DNA of 64,000 nucleotides from Rhodanobacteraceae bacterium (lineage in GTDB: Bacteria; Pseudomonadota; Gammaproteobacteria; Xanthomonadales; Rhodanobacteraceae), in NCBI GenBank assembly GCA_016790075.1, contig JAEUPP010000057.1, forward strand, positions 78,681 through 142,680, in the 5' to 3' direction. The translations under genes were made by a program, and so were the position numbers. Below the pieces are notes generated by a model. The model ran no database searches. It was not told the origin of the DNA and saw only the letters and a program-made list of their open reading frames with translations. The stretch's first letter is position 1; every line of letters starts with the position of its first letter. Shown one piece after another: positions 25,481 to 34,023 of this stretch.

Positions 25481-27322
25481 ATGTCGACTCTGCGTCTTGC
25501 CTTCGTAAAGCTATTCGGCTGGTCGCTGCTTGGTCTGTTCCTGCTGCCACTGCTCACCTGGTGGGTCAGTGGCCACGGGCTCGACAACATGACCGCTGAA
25601 CTGCGTGCCGGTCTGCACTCGGCGCTCGCGCAGAAGACTGACCTCGATGCCCCCAGCCGCGCGATGTGGCAGGCGCTGGCCGACAATGCGACCGCGCGCG
25701 GCATCTGCGACGGCAGCTTGCCGCAACTGGACTACCTGGTCGTCGAGGTCTGTGGTGCAAGCGGCGATGTAGGCCAGTTTCTGCTGGCGAAAAAGGTTTC
25801 GGTCGCGATGTTATGGCTGGGGCTAGGTAGCTTGCTCTGGATCGCCGCTGTTGTAGGTGTTGCGTATTTTCGCCCGCGTTTGCAGCTTTCCGCCTTCAGT
25901 GCGGGGTGGTGGAGCCTGCGCGCAGTCAGCGCGGTCGAGGTGCTGGTTCAGGCGGCGATGCTGGTCTGGCTCTCGTACTGGATTACCGCGCTGTTCTTCA
26001 GCATCTACGTGCCCAAACTCATCATCATTGCCGCAGTGCTGGCCGCGATGGGCGCATGGATCGCGATCTCGGCCATCTTCAAGCGCGTAAAAATGGACAA
26101 TGCCATTAGTGGTGTGCCAATTCCCCGCGAGCAGGCGCCCGCGCTCTGGGCGCGTGTGGGTCAATGTGCAGCCAAGCTGGGTACGGCTCCACCGCAGCAG
26201 ATCATTGCCGGCATTGATGCCAGTTTCTTCGTGACCGAAGCGCCGCTGCGGCTGCCGCAGGGTGAGGTCCGCGGTCGCAGCCTGTTCGTAAGCCTGCCGC
26301 TGCTGCGCCTGCTCAGCCGCAACGAGGCCGATGCCGTGCTCGCCCACGAGATGGCGCACTTCAGCGGCGGCGACACGGCTTTCAGCGCAGCTCTCGGGCC
26401 CAAGCTCGTTGCCTATGCGCACTACCTCGGCGCACTCAGCCAGAACCTGCTGACCGTGCTTGCCTCGTTCGCGCTGAATCTGTTCCGCGCCGCGTTCGAG
26501 CTCGCGCTGTCCAATGCGAGCCGCGCGCGAGAGTTCGCCGCTGACAAGGCCGCGGCTGACCTCGTTTCCGGCGATGCGATTGCGCGCTCGCTGATCAAGG
26601 TGTCAGCGTATTCGGCCTATCGCAATACGGTCGAGCAGTCGCTGTTTGAGCAGCGCGAGCGGCATGAGGGGCCGCTTGACCTCGCGGGCCGCGTTGCGCA
26701 TGGCCTGGTTGCTTTTGCGCATTCGCCTGATTTCCAGTCGGCGGTGGCGCAAGCCGGCACGCCGCATCCGTTCGATTCGCATCCGCCGCTGCAGCAGCGG
26801 ATGCAGCAGGTCGGTGCGGTCTATCCGACCTCGGCGTTTGCCGGCATAGTCGAGTCGGCGCCAGCGGACACATGGACAGACCTGATCCATGATGTTGCTT
26901 CGATGGAAGCGTCCCTGTGGCAGCAGTACGAATCGAATTTCGCGGCCGAGCACGAACAGCAGCTTGCCTATCGCTATGAACCGGCGAACGAAGCGGAGCT
27001 CGCCATAGTGCTGCGCTATTTTCCTGGCGTGGAAATTGCGCAGAAGAAAGGTGGCGTGATCCGTATCAGCTATCGTGGCGTGGAGACGCCTGATACGACA
27101 CTCGACTGGGATCAGGTTTCCCGGGTGCAATACGACGATGGCAGCTTTGGCACCAGCGATACCCTGACGATTACACATCCGGAGCGCGGCACGTTAGGCA
27201 TGGCCAAGAGCACCAAGCTCAAGCTCGCGCTGAGCGCACAGGCGCGGGAATCGTTCAAGCAGTCGTTTGGCCGTTACTGGCAGCGGCACCAGATCATGCG
27301 CAAGTTGCAGGCAGGCTCTTAG
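25481..27322 (+). CDS. Membrane-bound M48 family zinc metallopeptidase
   Basis: 613 residues from the ATG at 25481 (GAGGGGACCCTAC upstream). Membrane segments lie at about residues 9-30, 108-128 and 150-188, the last a long hydrophobic pair. The peptidase core has LAHEMAHFSGGD with zinc ligands H289 and H293, and the third ligand is in REFAADKAAADL. After the peptidase domain about 170 residues (from EQQLAYRYEPANEAELAIVL) form a separate, mostly beta domain of unknown role with EFxPG-like sequence ending KSTKLKLALS. HtpX-like proteases deal with damaged membrane proteins; this one is roughly twice as long. Its stop overlaps the convergent cobC stop by 4 bp. Confidence 0.9.
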   Translation: MSTLRLAFVKLFGWSLLGLFLLPLLTWWVSGHGLDNMTAELRAGLHSALAQKTDLDAPSRAMWQALADNATARGICDGSLPQLDYLVVEVCGASGDVGQFLLAKKVSVAMLWLGLGSLLWIAAVVGVAYFRPRLQLSAFSAGWWSLRAVSAVEVLVQAAMLVWLSYWITALFFSIYVPKLIIIAAVLAAMGAWIAISAIFKRVKMDNAISGVPIPREQAPALWARVGQCAAKLGTAPPQQIIAGIDASFFVTEAPLRLPQGEVRGRSLFVSLPLLRLLSRNEADAVLAHEMAHFSGGDTAFSAALGPKLVAYAHYLGALSQNLLTVLASFALNLFRAAFELALSNASRAREFAADKAAADLVSGDAIARSLIKVSAYSAYRNTVEQSLFEQRERHEGPLDLAGRVAHGLVAFAHSPDFQSAVAQAGTPHPFDSHPPLQQRMQQVGAVYPTSAFAGIVESAPADTWTDLIHDVASMEASLWQQYESNFAAEHEQQLAYRYEPANEAELAIVLRYFPGVEIAQKKGGVIRISYRGVETPDTTLDWDQVSRVQYDDGSFGTSDTLTITHPERGTLGMAKSTKLKLALSAQARESFKQSFGRYWQRHQIMRKLQAGS

Positions 27323-27924
27323 TCCGCCTCGAAACGCGAGGTGTTGGTGTAACCGACTTCGAACTGCCCCAGGCGATAGCGGATGTGGCTGGCGCGTGCA
27401 TGGGCGAGCTGAATAGCGAAGGCGCGCGCCGGTGGCAGGCCCAGTGCGTGGCAGAGCAACGCGCGGATCGAGCCCGCGTGCGCGACAGTCAGCACGCAGT
27501 CATGCTCCTGGGTGGACCCCAGCAATGCGGCGAGCCAGGCGCCGGTGCGGCGCATCACGTCGCTGAAGCTCTCGCCGCCGGGAGCTTCCTGGATGACCCA
27601 GTTGTCGGCCCAGTGGCGATAGCGGTTAGCGTCTTCCTTTACGATTGCGTCCCAGTGGCGGCCGTCCCACTCGCCGAGGTCGACTTCGCGCAGGCGAGGG
27701 TCGGCCAGCGGCTCGGTCGCGAACCGTGCGGCAAATACTTGTGCGGACTGCTGCGCGCGGCGCAGATCGCTGGTGAACAGGAACCGCGGTGGCTCGCCCT
27801 GCCAATGCGCAGCGAGCCGCTGTATCGCGAGAAAGCCTTCACTCGACAGCGCGACGTCTGCATGGCCGACACAGAGGCCTGGCGGCGCTTCGGTGTCGCC
27901 GTGCCGCACGAGTATCAAATCCAT
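27319..27924 (-). CDS. cobC: Alpha-ribazole phosphatase-type histidine phosphatase CobC
   Basis: 201 residues from the ATG at 27924. It has the phosphoglycerate-mutase-like RHG motif LVRHGDTE (His nucleophile), the SDLRRAQQSA segment, REVDLGEWDG and VAHAGSIRALL with the second catalytic His. CobC removes the 5'-phosphate of alpha-ribazole phosphate or adenosylcobalamin phosphate in the late B12 pathway. The assignment over a generic phosphatase rests on its 10-bp overlap with cobS. Confidence 0.88.
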   Translation of the reverse strand: MDLILVRHGDTEAPPGLCVGHADVALSSEGFLAIQRLAAHWQGEPPRFLFTSDLRRAQQSAQVFAARFATEPLADPRLREVDLGEWDGRHWDAIVKEDANRYRHWADNWVIQEAPGGESFSDVMRRTGAWLAALLGSTQEHDCVLTVAHAGSIRALLCHALGLPPARAFAIQLAHARASHIRYRLGQFEVGYTNTSRFEAD

Positions 27925-28670
27925 CGCTGTGCTCCTGCGCAGACGAGATAACAGGCCAGCTCCACTACCTGGTTCGCCGCGCCCAGCGTGTCGCCGGTGA
28001 TGCCACCCAGTTGGGCGCGGAAATACAGGCCGGCCAGCGCGACGACGGCGAGGCTGGCGCAAGCTGCAGCCAGCGCCAGCCAGCCGAACGGGGCAACGAG
28101 CACGACGGTGAGCAGCACGCCAGCGCTGACCTGCGCCCAGCCTATTCCTTCCGCGACGGGTTTATTCGCCGCCTGGCCGTCGCGCGCATAGTTCAGGCTT
28201 GCGGCAAGCGGCAGCACGCTGGCGCGCGCGAAGATATGTCCCAGCCATAACGCAACGAGCAGCAGCGACGGCGACAGGCTTGCCAGTGCCAGGTACTTAC
28301 CGCCGAGTACGCTCACCAGTGCAAGTGCTGCATAGCTGCCTATGCGGCTGTCACGCATGATGTCGAGCTTGCGTTCGCGCGTGAAACCGCCACCGAGACC
28401 GTCGGCCGTGTCCGCCAGCCCGTCTTCGTGAAAACCGCCGGTGACAATGATGGCCGTTGTCAGCGCTACCCAGGGGGCTAGCGCCACCGGCAGGCATAAC
28501 AGGCTAAGCCAGGCGGCCACTGCAGAGATTGCGCCGACCAGTGCGCCGACGAGTACGAAATACGGGGCCGCCTGAGCAAGCCTTGCCGGTTCGGCATAAC
28601 TCCAGCGCGCGAACGGAAGGCGCGTCAGGAAGGTCGCGGCAGTGGCGAACAGGCGTAGCGGATGATTCAT
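27915..28670 (-). CDS. cobS: Adenosylcobinamide-GDP ribazoletransferase CobS
   Basis: 251 residues from the ATG at 28670. It joins adenosylcobinamide-GDP with alpha-ribazole to make adenosylcobalamin at the inner membrane. The family signature FHEDGLADTADGLGGG (residues about 83-98) and an N-terminal FLTRLPF are present, with several membrane helices rich in Ala and Leu. A downstream GGITGDTLGAANQ matches the conserved second motif. It is translationally coupled to cobC. CobU and CobT are not in the window, and I saw no cobalamin riboswitch in the 136 bp upstream. Confidence 0.97.
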   Translation of the reverse strand: MNHPLRLFATAATFLTRLPFARWSYAEPARLAQAAPYFVLVGALVGAISAVAAWLSLLCLPVALAPWVALTTAIIVTGGFHEDGLADTADGLGGGFTRERKLDIMRDSRIGSYAALALVSVLGGKYLALASLSPSLLLVALWLGHIFARASVLPLAASLNYARDGQAANKPVAEGIGWAQVSAGVLLTVVLVAPFGWLALAAACASLAVVALAGLYFRAQLGGITGDTLGAANQVVELACYLVCAGAQRWI

Positions 28671-28806
28671 GGCAGGTGCGGGCGAGGGCAGGCGCCGAGC
28701 GTAGCGGATGCAAAGCATGGGCGGAAACGTGCCCGTAGCGCTGCCGCGGCGCGATGCCGCAGGCCACCCTGCGCCGGGCAAACGGCCGGCGGCTTATCAT
28801 TGCCGG

Positions 28807-30027
28807 ATGACTCCTGTTTTCGATGTCACCATCATCGGCGGCGGCCTGGTCGGTACCAGCCTCGCCATAGCCCTGCAGCACAGTGGACTTGCAGTCGCGC
28901 TGATCGAAGCGGCCATGCCGCAGGTCCTCAGCCAGTCGCGTGATGACGAGCGCAACCTGGCCCTGGCGCGCGCGAGCACGGTCGCCTTGCAGACACTCGG
29001 TGTCTGGCCGCGGCTTATGGCGGTGGCAACCCCGATCGAGCGCCTGCATGTCAGTCGCGTCGGCGAGTTCGGCAGCCTGCGCCTTGCAGCGGGCGAGGCC
29101 GGACTGGCGGCGTTCGGTGCGGTCGTGCCGGCGCGCCAGCTGGGTCAGGCGTTGCAGCAAGAATTAGAAATGTGTACCAGGATACATCGCTACATGCCGG
29201 CGGAGCTCGCCGCGCTGGAAACTGGTGCTGATTACGCAAGCGTGAGGTTGCACACTCCTGACGGGGAAGTCGTGCTGGCGACGCGCCTGCTCGTAGGTGC
29301 TGACGGCACGGCCTCGCGCGTGCGTGCGTTATGTGGTCTGGGCACCGAGGACGTCGACTATGCACAGACCTTGTTCGCCTGCAGCCTGCTGCCGCAGCGC
29401 CCGCTGGATGGGCTGGCCTATGAACGCTTCAGTGATAGCGGCCCCGTTGCTCTGCTGCCGCTGGCCGAGCGGCGCGCCGGCCTGGTGCTCAGCGTGCCGG
29501 CCGGTGAAGCTGCCGCGACGGCTGCGCTAGATGACGCAGCCTTCCTTGCGCTCGCGCAGCAGCGTTTCGGCTGGCGTGCCGGGCGCTTCAGCCGGCCAGG
29601 CCGGCGCAGCGCACATGCCATACGCCGGGTCGTCGCGCGCAGCATCACCGCGCCGCGCTGCGTGCTGGTCGGCAATGCGGCGCAGACCCTGCATCCCATC
29701 GGTGCGCAAGGTTTCAATCTCGGTCTGCGCGATGCACTCACGCTTGCTCAGTTGCTGATCGATGCCGAACGCAGTGGTAGCGATCCCGGCGCAGCGGCAC
29801 TGTTGCAGCGCCATGCAGCCCTGCGGCGCGAGGATCGTGAAGGCACGATGGCGTTCAGCGACGGATTGGTGAGGCTTGCCTGCCACCCCGCGCGCCTGCT
29901 GTCGCCATTGCGCAGCCTGGGTCTGCTGCTGCTCGACGGCTTGCCCCAGGCCGGCGCATGGGTCGCACGGCGCGGTATGGGATTTCGCGGACGCCCGACT
30001 GCTTACGCACAGGGGTATTTGCCGTGA
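28807..30027 (+). CDS. ubiH: 2-octaprenyl-6-methoxyphenol hydroxylase UbiH
   Basis: 406 residues from the ATG at 28807. It is a class A FAD monooxygenase of ubiquinone synthesis. The dinucleotide loop is VTIIGGGLVGTSLAIAL, the DG motif is LLVGADGTASRVR, and the FAD ribityl motif LVGNAAQTLHPIGAQGFNLG has the NAAQTLHP form typical of UbiH. The order UbiH followed by a second Ubi hydroxylase is widespread in gammaproteobacteria. In this window it is divergent from cobS. Confidence 0.93.
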   Translation: MTPVFDVTIIGGGLVGTSLAIALQHSGLAVALIEAAMPQVLSQSRDDERNLALARASTVALQTLGVWPRLMAVATPIERLHVSRVGEFGSLRLAAGEAGLAAFGAVVPARQLGQALQQELEMCTRIHRYMPAELAALETGADYASVRLHTPDGEVVLATRLLVGADGTASRVRALCGLGTEDVDYAQTLFACSLLPQRPLDGLAYERFSDSGPVALLPLAERRAGLVLSVPAGEAAATAALDDAAFLALAQQRFGWRAGRFSRPGRRSAHAIRRVVARSITAPRCVLVGNAAQTLHPIGAQGFNLGLRDALTLAQLLIDAERSGSDPGAAALLQRHAALRREDREGTMAFSDGLVRLACHPARLLSPLRSLGLLLLDGLPQAGAWVARRGMGFRGRPTAYAQGYLP

Positions 30028-30112
30028 GCGGTGCCGAAGTTGGCGCTGCTGCAGCCCTGCTATCGGCATCGGGCTGTGGTGGGTGCTTTGCACCATATTC
30101 AGGAGTGACGCC

Positions 30113-31291
30113 ATGAGAACACGCACCCCGTTCGATATCGCCGTCGTAGGCGCTGGCATGGTCGGCAGCGCCTGTGCGCTGGCGCTGGCGCGGCACGGCC
30201 TGCGCGTCGCCCTGGTCGAAGAGCGCTCGCCACCTGCATGGAGCGCAGCTGACGAGATTGATCTGCGCGTCGTCGCGATAGCGCCGTCCAGCGTGGATCT
30301 GCTGGAGCAGCTGGGGCTCTGGTCGGGCATACGCGATGCGCGTGCCAGTGTGTATCGGCATATGCAGGTCTGGGACAGCGCCAGCGGCGCGCGTCTGGAG
30401 TTCGATGCGTCCGATGGCAACACGGCCGAACTCGGCTGGATCGTCGAGAACCGGCTGATACAGCACACACTGTGGCTGGCGCTGCAGAACGAACCCGGCG
30501 TCAGCCTGCGTTGTCCGGCCCGCGTCGTGGGCAGTGAGGACGAAGGCGATACGCGCAGCCTGCGGCTGGATGACGATAGCCGGTTGGTTGCGCGTCTGGT
30601 GGTCGCCGCCGACGGTGCGGCGTCGCCGCTACGCCAGTTGATGGAGATTGGCGTCAGCGGCCATGTCTATGACCAGCACGCACTCGTTGCGCATGTGCGC
30701 ACCGAGCGGCCACACGAGCAAACGGCCTGGCAGCGCTTTCTGCCTGGTGGCACGCTGGCGTTCTTGCCGCTGGCCGACGGGCGTTGCTCCATCGTCTGGT
30801 CGCTGCCGCCGGAGGAATGCCGGCGCTTGCGCGAAATCGAGGAATCGCTGTTCCTGCAGGAACTGGGCTGTGCGTTTGACTTCCGGCTGGGACCGGTCCT
30901 GTCGACTTCTGCACGCGCAGAATTCCCGCTGCGCCTGCTGCTGGCCGATCGCTATATTGCGCCGCGTTTTGCGCTGATCGGTGATGCGGCGCATCAGGTT
31001 CATCCTCTGGCTGGACAAGGTGTGAATCTGGGACTGCGCGATGTGGCCGCGCTGGTTGATGCGATCGCAGATCCGGCCGGGCGGGACCCTGGCGGCATCA
31101 CCACACTGCGCCGCTATGAGCGCCGCCGCCGTAGCGACAACACAATTTCAGCCTGGGGCATGGACGGCATCAATCGCATCTTCCGCAGCGAATTCGAGCC
31201 GCTGGTGCTTGCACGCGGGCTTGGCCTGCGCGCGGTCAATGCGTTGGGCCCACTCAGGCAGCTGATCGTGCGGCATGCGGCCGGGCGCTGA
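30113..31291 (+). CDS. Ubiquinone-biosynthesis FAD hydroxylase (UbiI/VisC-like)
   Basis: 392 residues from the ATG at 30113, 7 bases after AGGAG. The FAD motifs are IAVVGAGMVGSACALAL, VVAADGAASPLRQ and ALIGDAAHQVHPLAGQGVN. The GDAAH form separates it from UbiH and fits UbiI, UbiF or a related broad-specificity hydroxylase acting on C5 of the ring; I cannot choose among them without comparison. It follows ubiH by 85 bp on the same strand, and pairs of this kind are usually one operon. Confidence 0.9.
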   Translation: MRTRTPFDIAVVGAGMVGSACALALARHGLRVALVEERSPPAWSAADEIDLRVVAIAPSSVDLLEQLGLWSGIRDARASVYRHMQVWDSASGARLEFDASDGNTAELGWIVENRLIQHTLWLALQNEPGVSLRCPARVVGSEDEGDTRSLRLDDDSRLVARLVVAADGAASPLRQLMEIGVSGHVYDQHALVAHVRTERPHEQTAWQRFLPGGTLAFLPLADGRCSIVWSLPPEECRRLREIEESLFLQELGCAFDFRLGPVLSTSARAEFPLRLLLADRYIAPRFALIGDAAHQVHPLAGQGVNLGLRDVAALVDAIADPAGRDPGGITTLRRYERRRRSDNTISAWGMDGINRIFRSEFEPLVLARGLGLRAVNALGPLRQLIVRHAAGR

Positions 31292-31536
31292 TTGACGTTT
31301 CGTTTGATTTGTTTTTGTTGCACGTGAGTTTTTGTAACTGTTTCCGCCGTATGGTGAAAGTTCGGTAGGTGCTCCGCGTGCTGTTCGTAAAGGGGTCTTC
31401 GGCTGATCCCTGGCTTCTTGATTGTTCGTAGGTGGCTTCCGGAGGGCGCGGCAGGCTGTTGCTGCGTGGCCTCACACCCAATCGACAGCGTGCCGACCGT
31501 CATGGTCACGGCTGCTGTGCAACGACGGAGCTACCG

Positions 31537-33840
31537 ATGAAAACTGCGACACATTTGTTGAGCTGGTGTGTAGCCAGCGGCCTGCTACTGTGCCTTGGAC
31601 TGGCGCAGGCCGGCGAAGAAACTGCTGTTTCCTCCAGGACAGTAGCGGCTGAGATTGGCCGCAACGAGTTCAAAATCCGCGAGCAAGCACTGGATGATCG
31701 CTTGCTGCGCAATAACGATGTGACCTATGCGCGCAACCTGATGGCCGCGGCGGCGCGCGAGCGGGAGATCAACTCCCGGCTGATGGCTGGTACAAAGCTT
31801 GGTGATATTGATCCCGGAGAGCTCTGGTCCAACCTGGGGCCGTCGCGCATGAGTGCTGGTCCTATGGACAGCGGCCGAGTCACGGCCATCGTCACGCATC
31901 CGGACAATCCCGATATTGTCTACGTGGCTTCGGGCGGTGGCGGCGTCTGGCGCTCAAACAATGCCGGTGATGCATGGGTCGCACTGACCGACAAACTGGG
32001 CAGTCTCGGTACCGGCGCGCTTGCTATGGATCCGAACCAGCCCAATCGCCTCTATCTTGGCCTTGGCGATCCGAACCGGCACGGCTGGCAGAAAACACTC
32101 GGCACTTCACCAGGGCTGGGGGTGTTAAAGAGTACCGACGGCGGCGCCAACTGGTCCGCGCCGATCTTTCTTGGCGACAGCACGAATATCCGCAAGATCG
32201 TCGTCAGCCCGAATAACAGCAATCTGATATTGGTAGCTACCGATCAAGGCTTGTACCGTTCGACGAACGCGGGTGGGTCTTATCAGTTGCAGCCGCTCGA
32301 TAATGAAATTGCGAACTCCGACGGCAAGCCTGCTGTCTGGAGCATCGCCTGGGCTGGCGGTAATCGGTTCGTGGTAAGTACCGAAGGCCAAGGGGCGTCG
32401 GAGCATCGTTCTGTAGTGTGGCACTCGAACGAGCAAGCTACTGGCTGGGAGCGGGCTGACGGCATACCCGAAGATGTCGGACGCATAAGCATCGGAAGCG
32501 CGCCAAGTAGCCCCAACGTTCAGTATGCGTTGATGCATAAAGACGGCTCCGCCCAAATATATAAGACCATCGACGGCGGTCAGCACTGGTCGTCACTGAA
32601 TTTTGATCAAAAAAAGTATACTAATTTTCCTGACCACGCGGCCAGCGGACTCCTTGGTGACCAAGCTGACGCCAGGTACAACCAGATGGTTGTAGTGAAC
32701 CCGACCGCTCCGAGCATTGCCTATTTCGGTGGCAAGCTGGAGCTAGCCCGCACGGGCGACGGCGGCATGACGTTCAGTCTGGTCAACACCAGAAACAAAA
32801 GTGCTGCCAATTACGTGCACCCGGATTTCCATGCCGCTGCCTATGATGCCGCGAACCGCCTCTATGTGGGCAACGATGGCGGGGTCTTCCGTAGTAGCGA
32901 CGCAGGCCAGACCTGGATGCCGCGCAATGAAGGACTGGTTACCCATCTGGTCTACGGTGTGGCGTCGTCGATGGCCGATCTCCGTAAAATCGTAGTCGCG
33001 ATGCAGGACAACGGCATATGGCACAGCTTCAACACGGGAGCCCACTACACGAGCGTGGATGGCGGCGACGGATTCTGGGCGCTCATGTCGCAGACTGATT
33101 CCAGGAAAATAGTCTATGGGACAAATAATCTAAAGCGTTATTCCGACGATGGCGGGGTGACCCATAACGAACTCACCTTTAGCGGAATTCCCGGCGGCTT
33201 TGCACGTTCAATTGTCCAGAGTGCAGCCGTTGCAAGCGGCGAGACGCTTTACGCTGTATCGGAAGGAAAAATATACAAGAGTGTCGACTTTGGGAAAAAC
33301 TGGCAGCCTGTAAACATGAATGGGCTTGCGGATGATGTGAGCGCAGTGCGCGTTGGCCGCAACAGCGGCGTGCTAGTTGCCTTGTCCGGTAGCAATCCAG
33401 GAAATATCTGGTTCACGCTGAACGATGGTGCGCAGTGGACGCAGGCGGCAGCGCCGAACAATCCCGCGGGCGATTTTATCGATGCTGCTGTGGGTGGCGA
33501 TAACCAGTTCTATCTGATCAGCGGAGGCCATCAGCCGGGCAAGCGCCGAATCTGGACATCGAACGATCCCGCGAAAGGCTGGTTCTTGTTTGGGGGGGCG
33601 GGACTGCCGGAAGGCGTGCGGCTGAATGTGCTCAAGGCCGATCCAGCGCGCAACGGCACGATCTATCTCGGCACCGATCTCGGCATGTATCGCTCCACGA
33701 ACAAGGGCCTGTCGTTCAGCCGCCTTGGCGCAGGGCTGCCGTTGGTCAGCATTGCCGACATCTGGTTAGCGCGCGACGGAAGCAAAGTACGCGTGGGAAC
33801 CTATGGCCGCGGAGTCTGGAGCATGGGACTCGCGGACTGA
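31537..33840 (+). CDS. Large secreted BNR/sortilin-like beta-propeller protein
   Basis: 767 residues from the ATG at 31537. A signal peptide (LLSWCVASGLLLCLGLAQAG) precedes a helical segment of about 70 residues and then propeller blades with Asp-box-like repeats: GVWRSNNAGDAWVAL, LGVLKSTDGGANWS, GLYRSTNAGGSY, QIYKTIDGGQHWS, GVFRSSDAGQTWM, IYKSVDFGKNW and MYRSTNKGLSF. This is the pattern of VPS10/sortilin- or GH74-type propellers. No catalytic pair could be identified, so binding or adhesion is as likely as hydrolysis. Base composition around 32.2-33.4 kb is noticeably more A/T-rich than the neighbours, which may mean recent acquisition. No XrtH-type C-terminal signal is present. Confidence 0.82.
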   Translation: MKTATHLLSWCVASGLLLCLGLAQAGEETAVSSRTVAAEIGRNEFKIREQALDDRLLRNNDVTYARNLMAAAAREREINSRLMAGTKLGDIDPGELWSNLGPSRMSAGPMDSGRVTAIVTHPDNPDIVYVASGGGGVWRSNNAGDAWVALTDKLGSLGTGALAMDPNQPNRLYLGLGDPNRHGWQKTLGTSPGLGVLKSTDGGANWSAPIFLGDSTNIRKIVVSPNNSNLILVATDQGLYRSTNAGGSYQLQPLDNEIANSDGKPAVWSIAWAGGNRFVVSTEGQGASEHRSVVWHSNEQATGWERADGIPEDVGRISIGSAPSSPNVQYALMHKDGSAQIYKTIDGGQHWSSLNFDQKKYTNFPDHAASGLLGDQADARYNQMVVVNPTAPSIAYFGGKLELARTGDGGMTFSLVNTRNKSAANYVHPDFHAAAYDAANRLYVGNDGGVFRSSDAGQTWMPRNEGLVTHLVYGVASSMADLRKIVVAMQDNGIWHSFNTGAHYTSVDGGDGFWALMSQTDSRKIVYGTNNLKRYSDDGGVTHNELTFSGIPGGFARSIVQSAAVASGETLYAVSEGKIYKSVDFGKNWQPVNMNGLADDVSAVRVGRNSGVLVALSGSNPGNIWFTLNDGAQWTQAAAPNNPAGDFIDAAVGGDNQFYLISGGHQPGKRRIWTSNDPAKGWFLFGGAGLPEGVRLNVLKADPARNGTIYLGTDLGMYRSTNKGLSFSRLGAGLPLVSIADIWLARDGSKVRVGTYGRGVWSMGLAD

Positions 33841-33869
33841 GTTCGCCTGTCAGGTGCAGTGAAGGAATG

Positions 33870-33900
33870 CCGGGTGCCGTCGCAGGCGCCCGGTTTCATT
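33870..33900 (+). terminator. Rho-independent terminator after the propeller gene
   Basis: CCGGGTGCC (33870-33878), loop GTCGCA, GGCGCCCGG (33885-33893) make a 9-bp stem with one wobble pair, followed by TTTCATT. It begins 30 bp after the stop codon at 33840. Confidence 0.75.
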
Positions 33901-34023
33901 CGGCACACGGCATACGTCGCGCAACTTGGTGCAGTCCTCGCCACCCGCGCGTCACGACGTCCCTGCTCCATAAGGCACTGGGCCGGTCCAGCATTCGACG
34001 CTGCGAGATGGGGGCGTGGCAGG

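Noticed and set aside
28671-28806. Cobalamin riboswitch upstream of cobS
   Set aside because: The gap to ubiH is only 136 bp and I found no B12-box-like sequence; the element normally needs about 200 nt.
31432-31536. Longer N-terminus of the propeller protein from an upstream start
   Set aside because: The added residues are Arg/Gly/Cys-rich and would bury the clear signal peptide that begins at the ATG at 31537.
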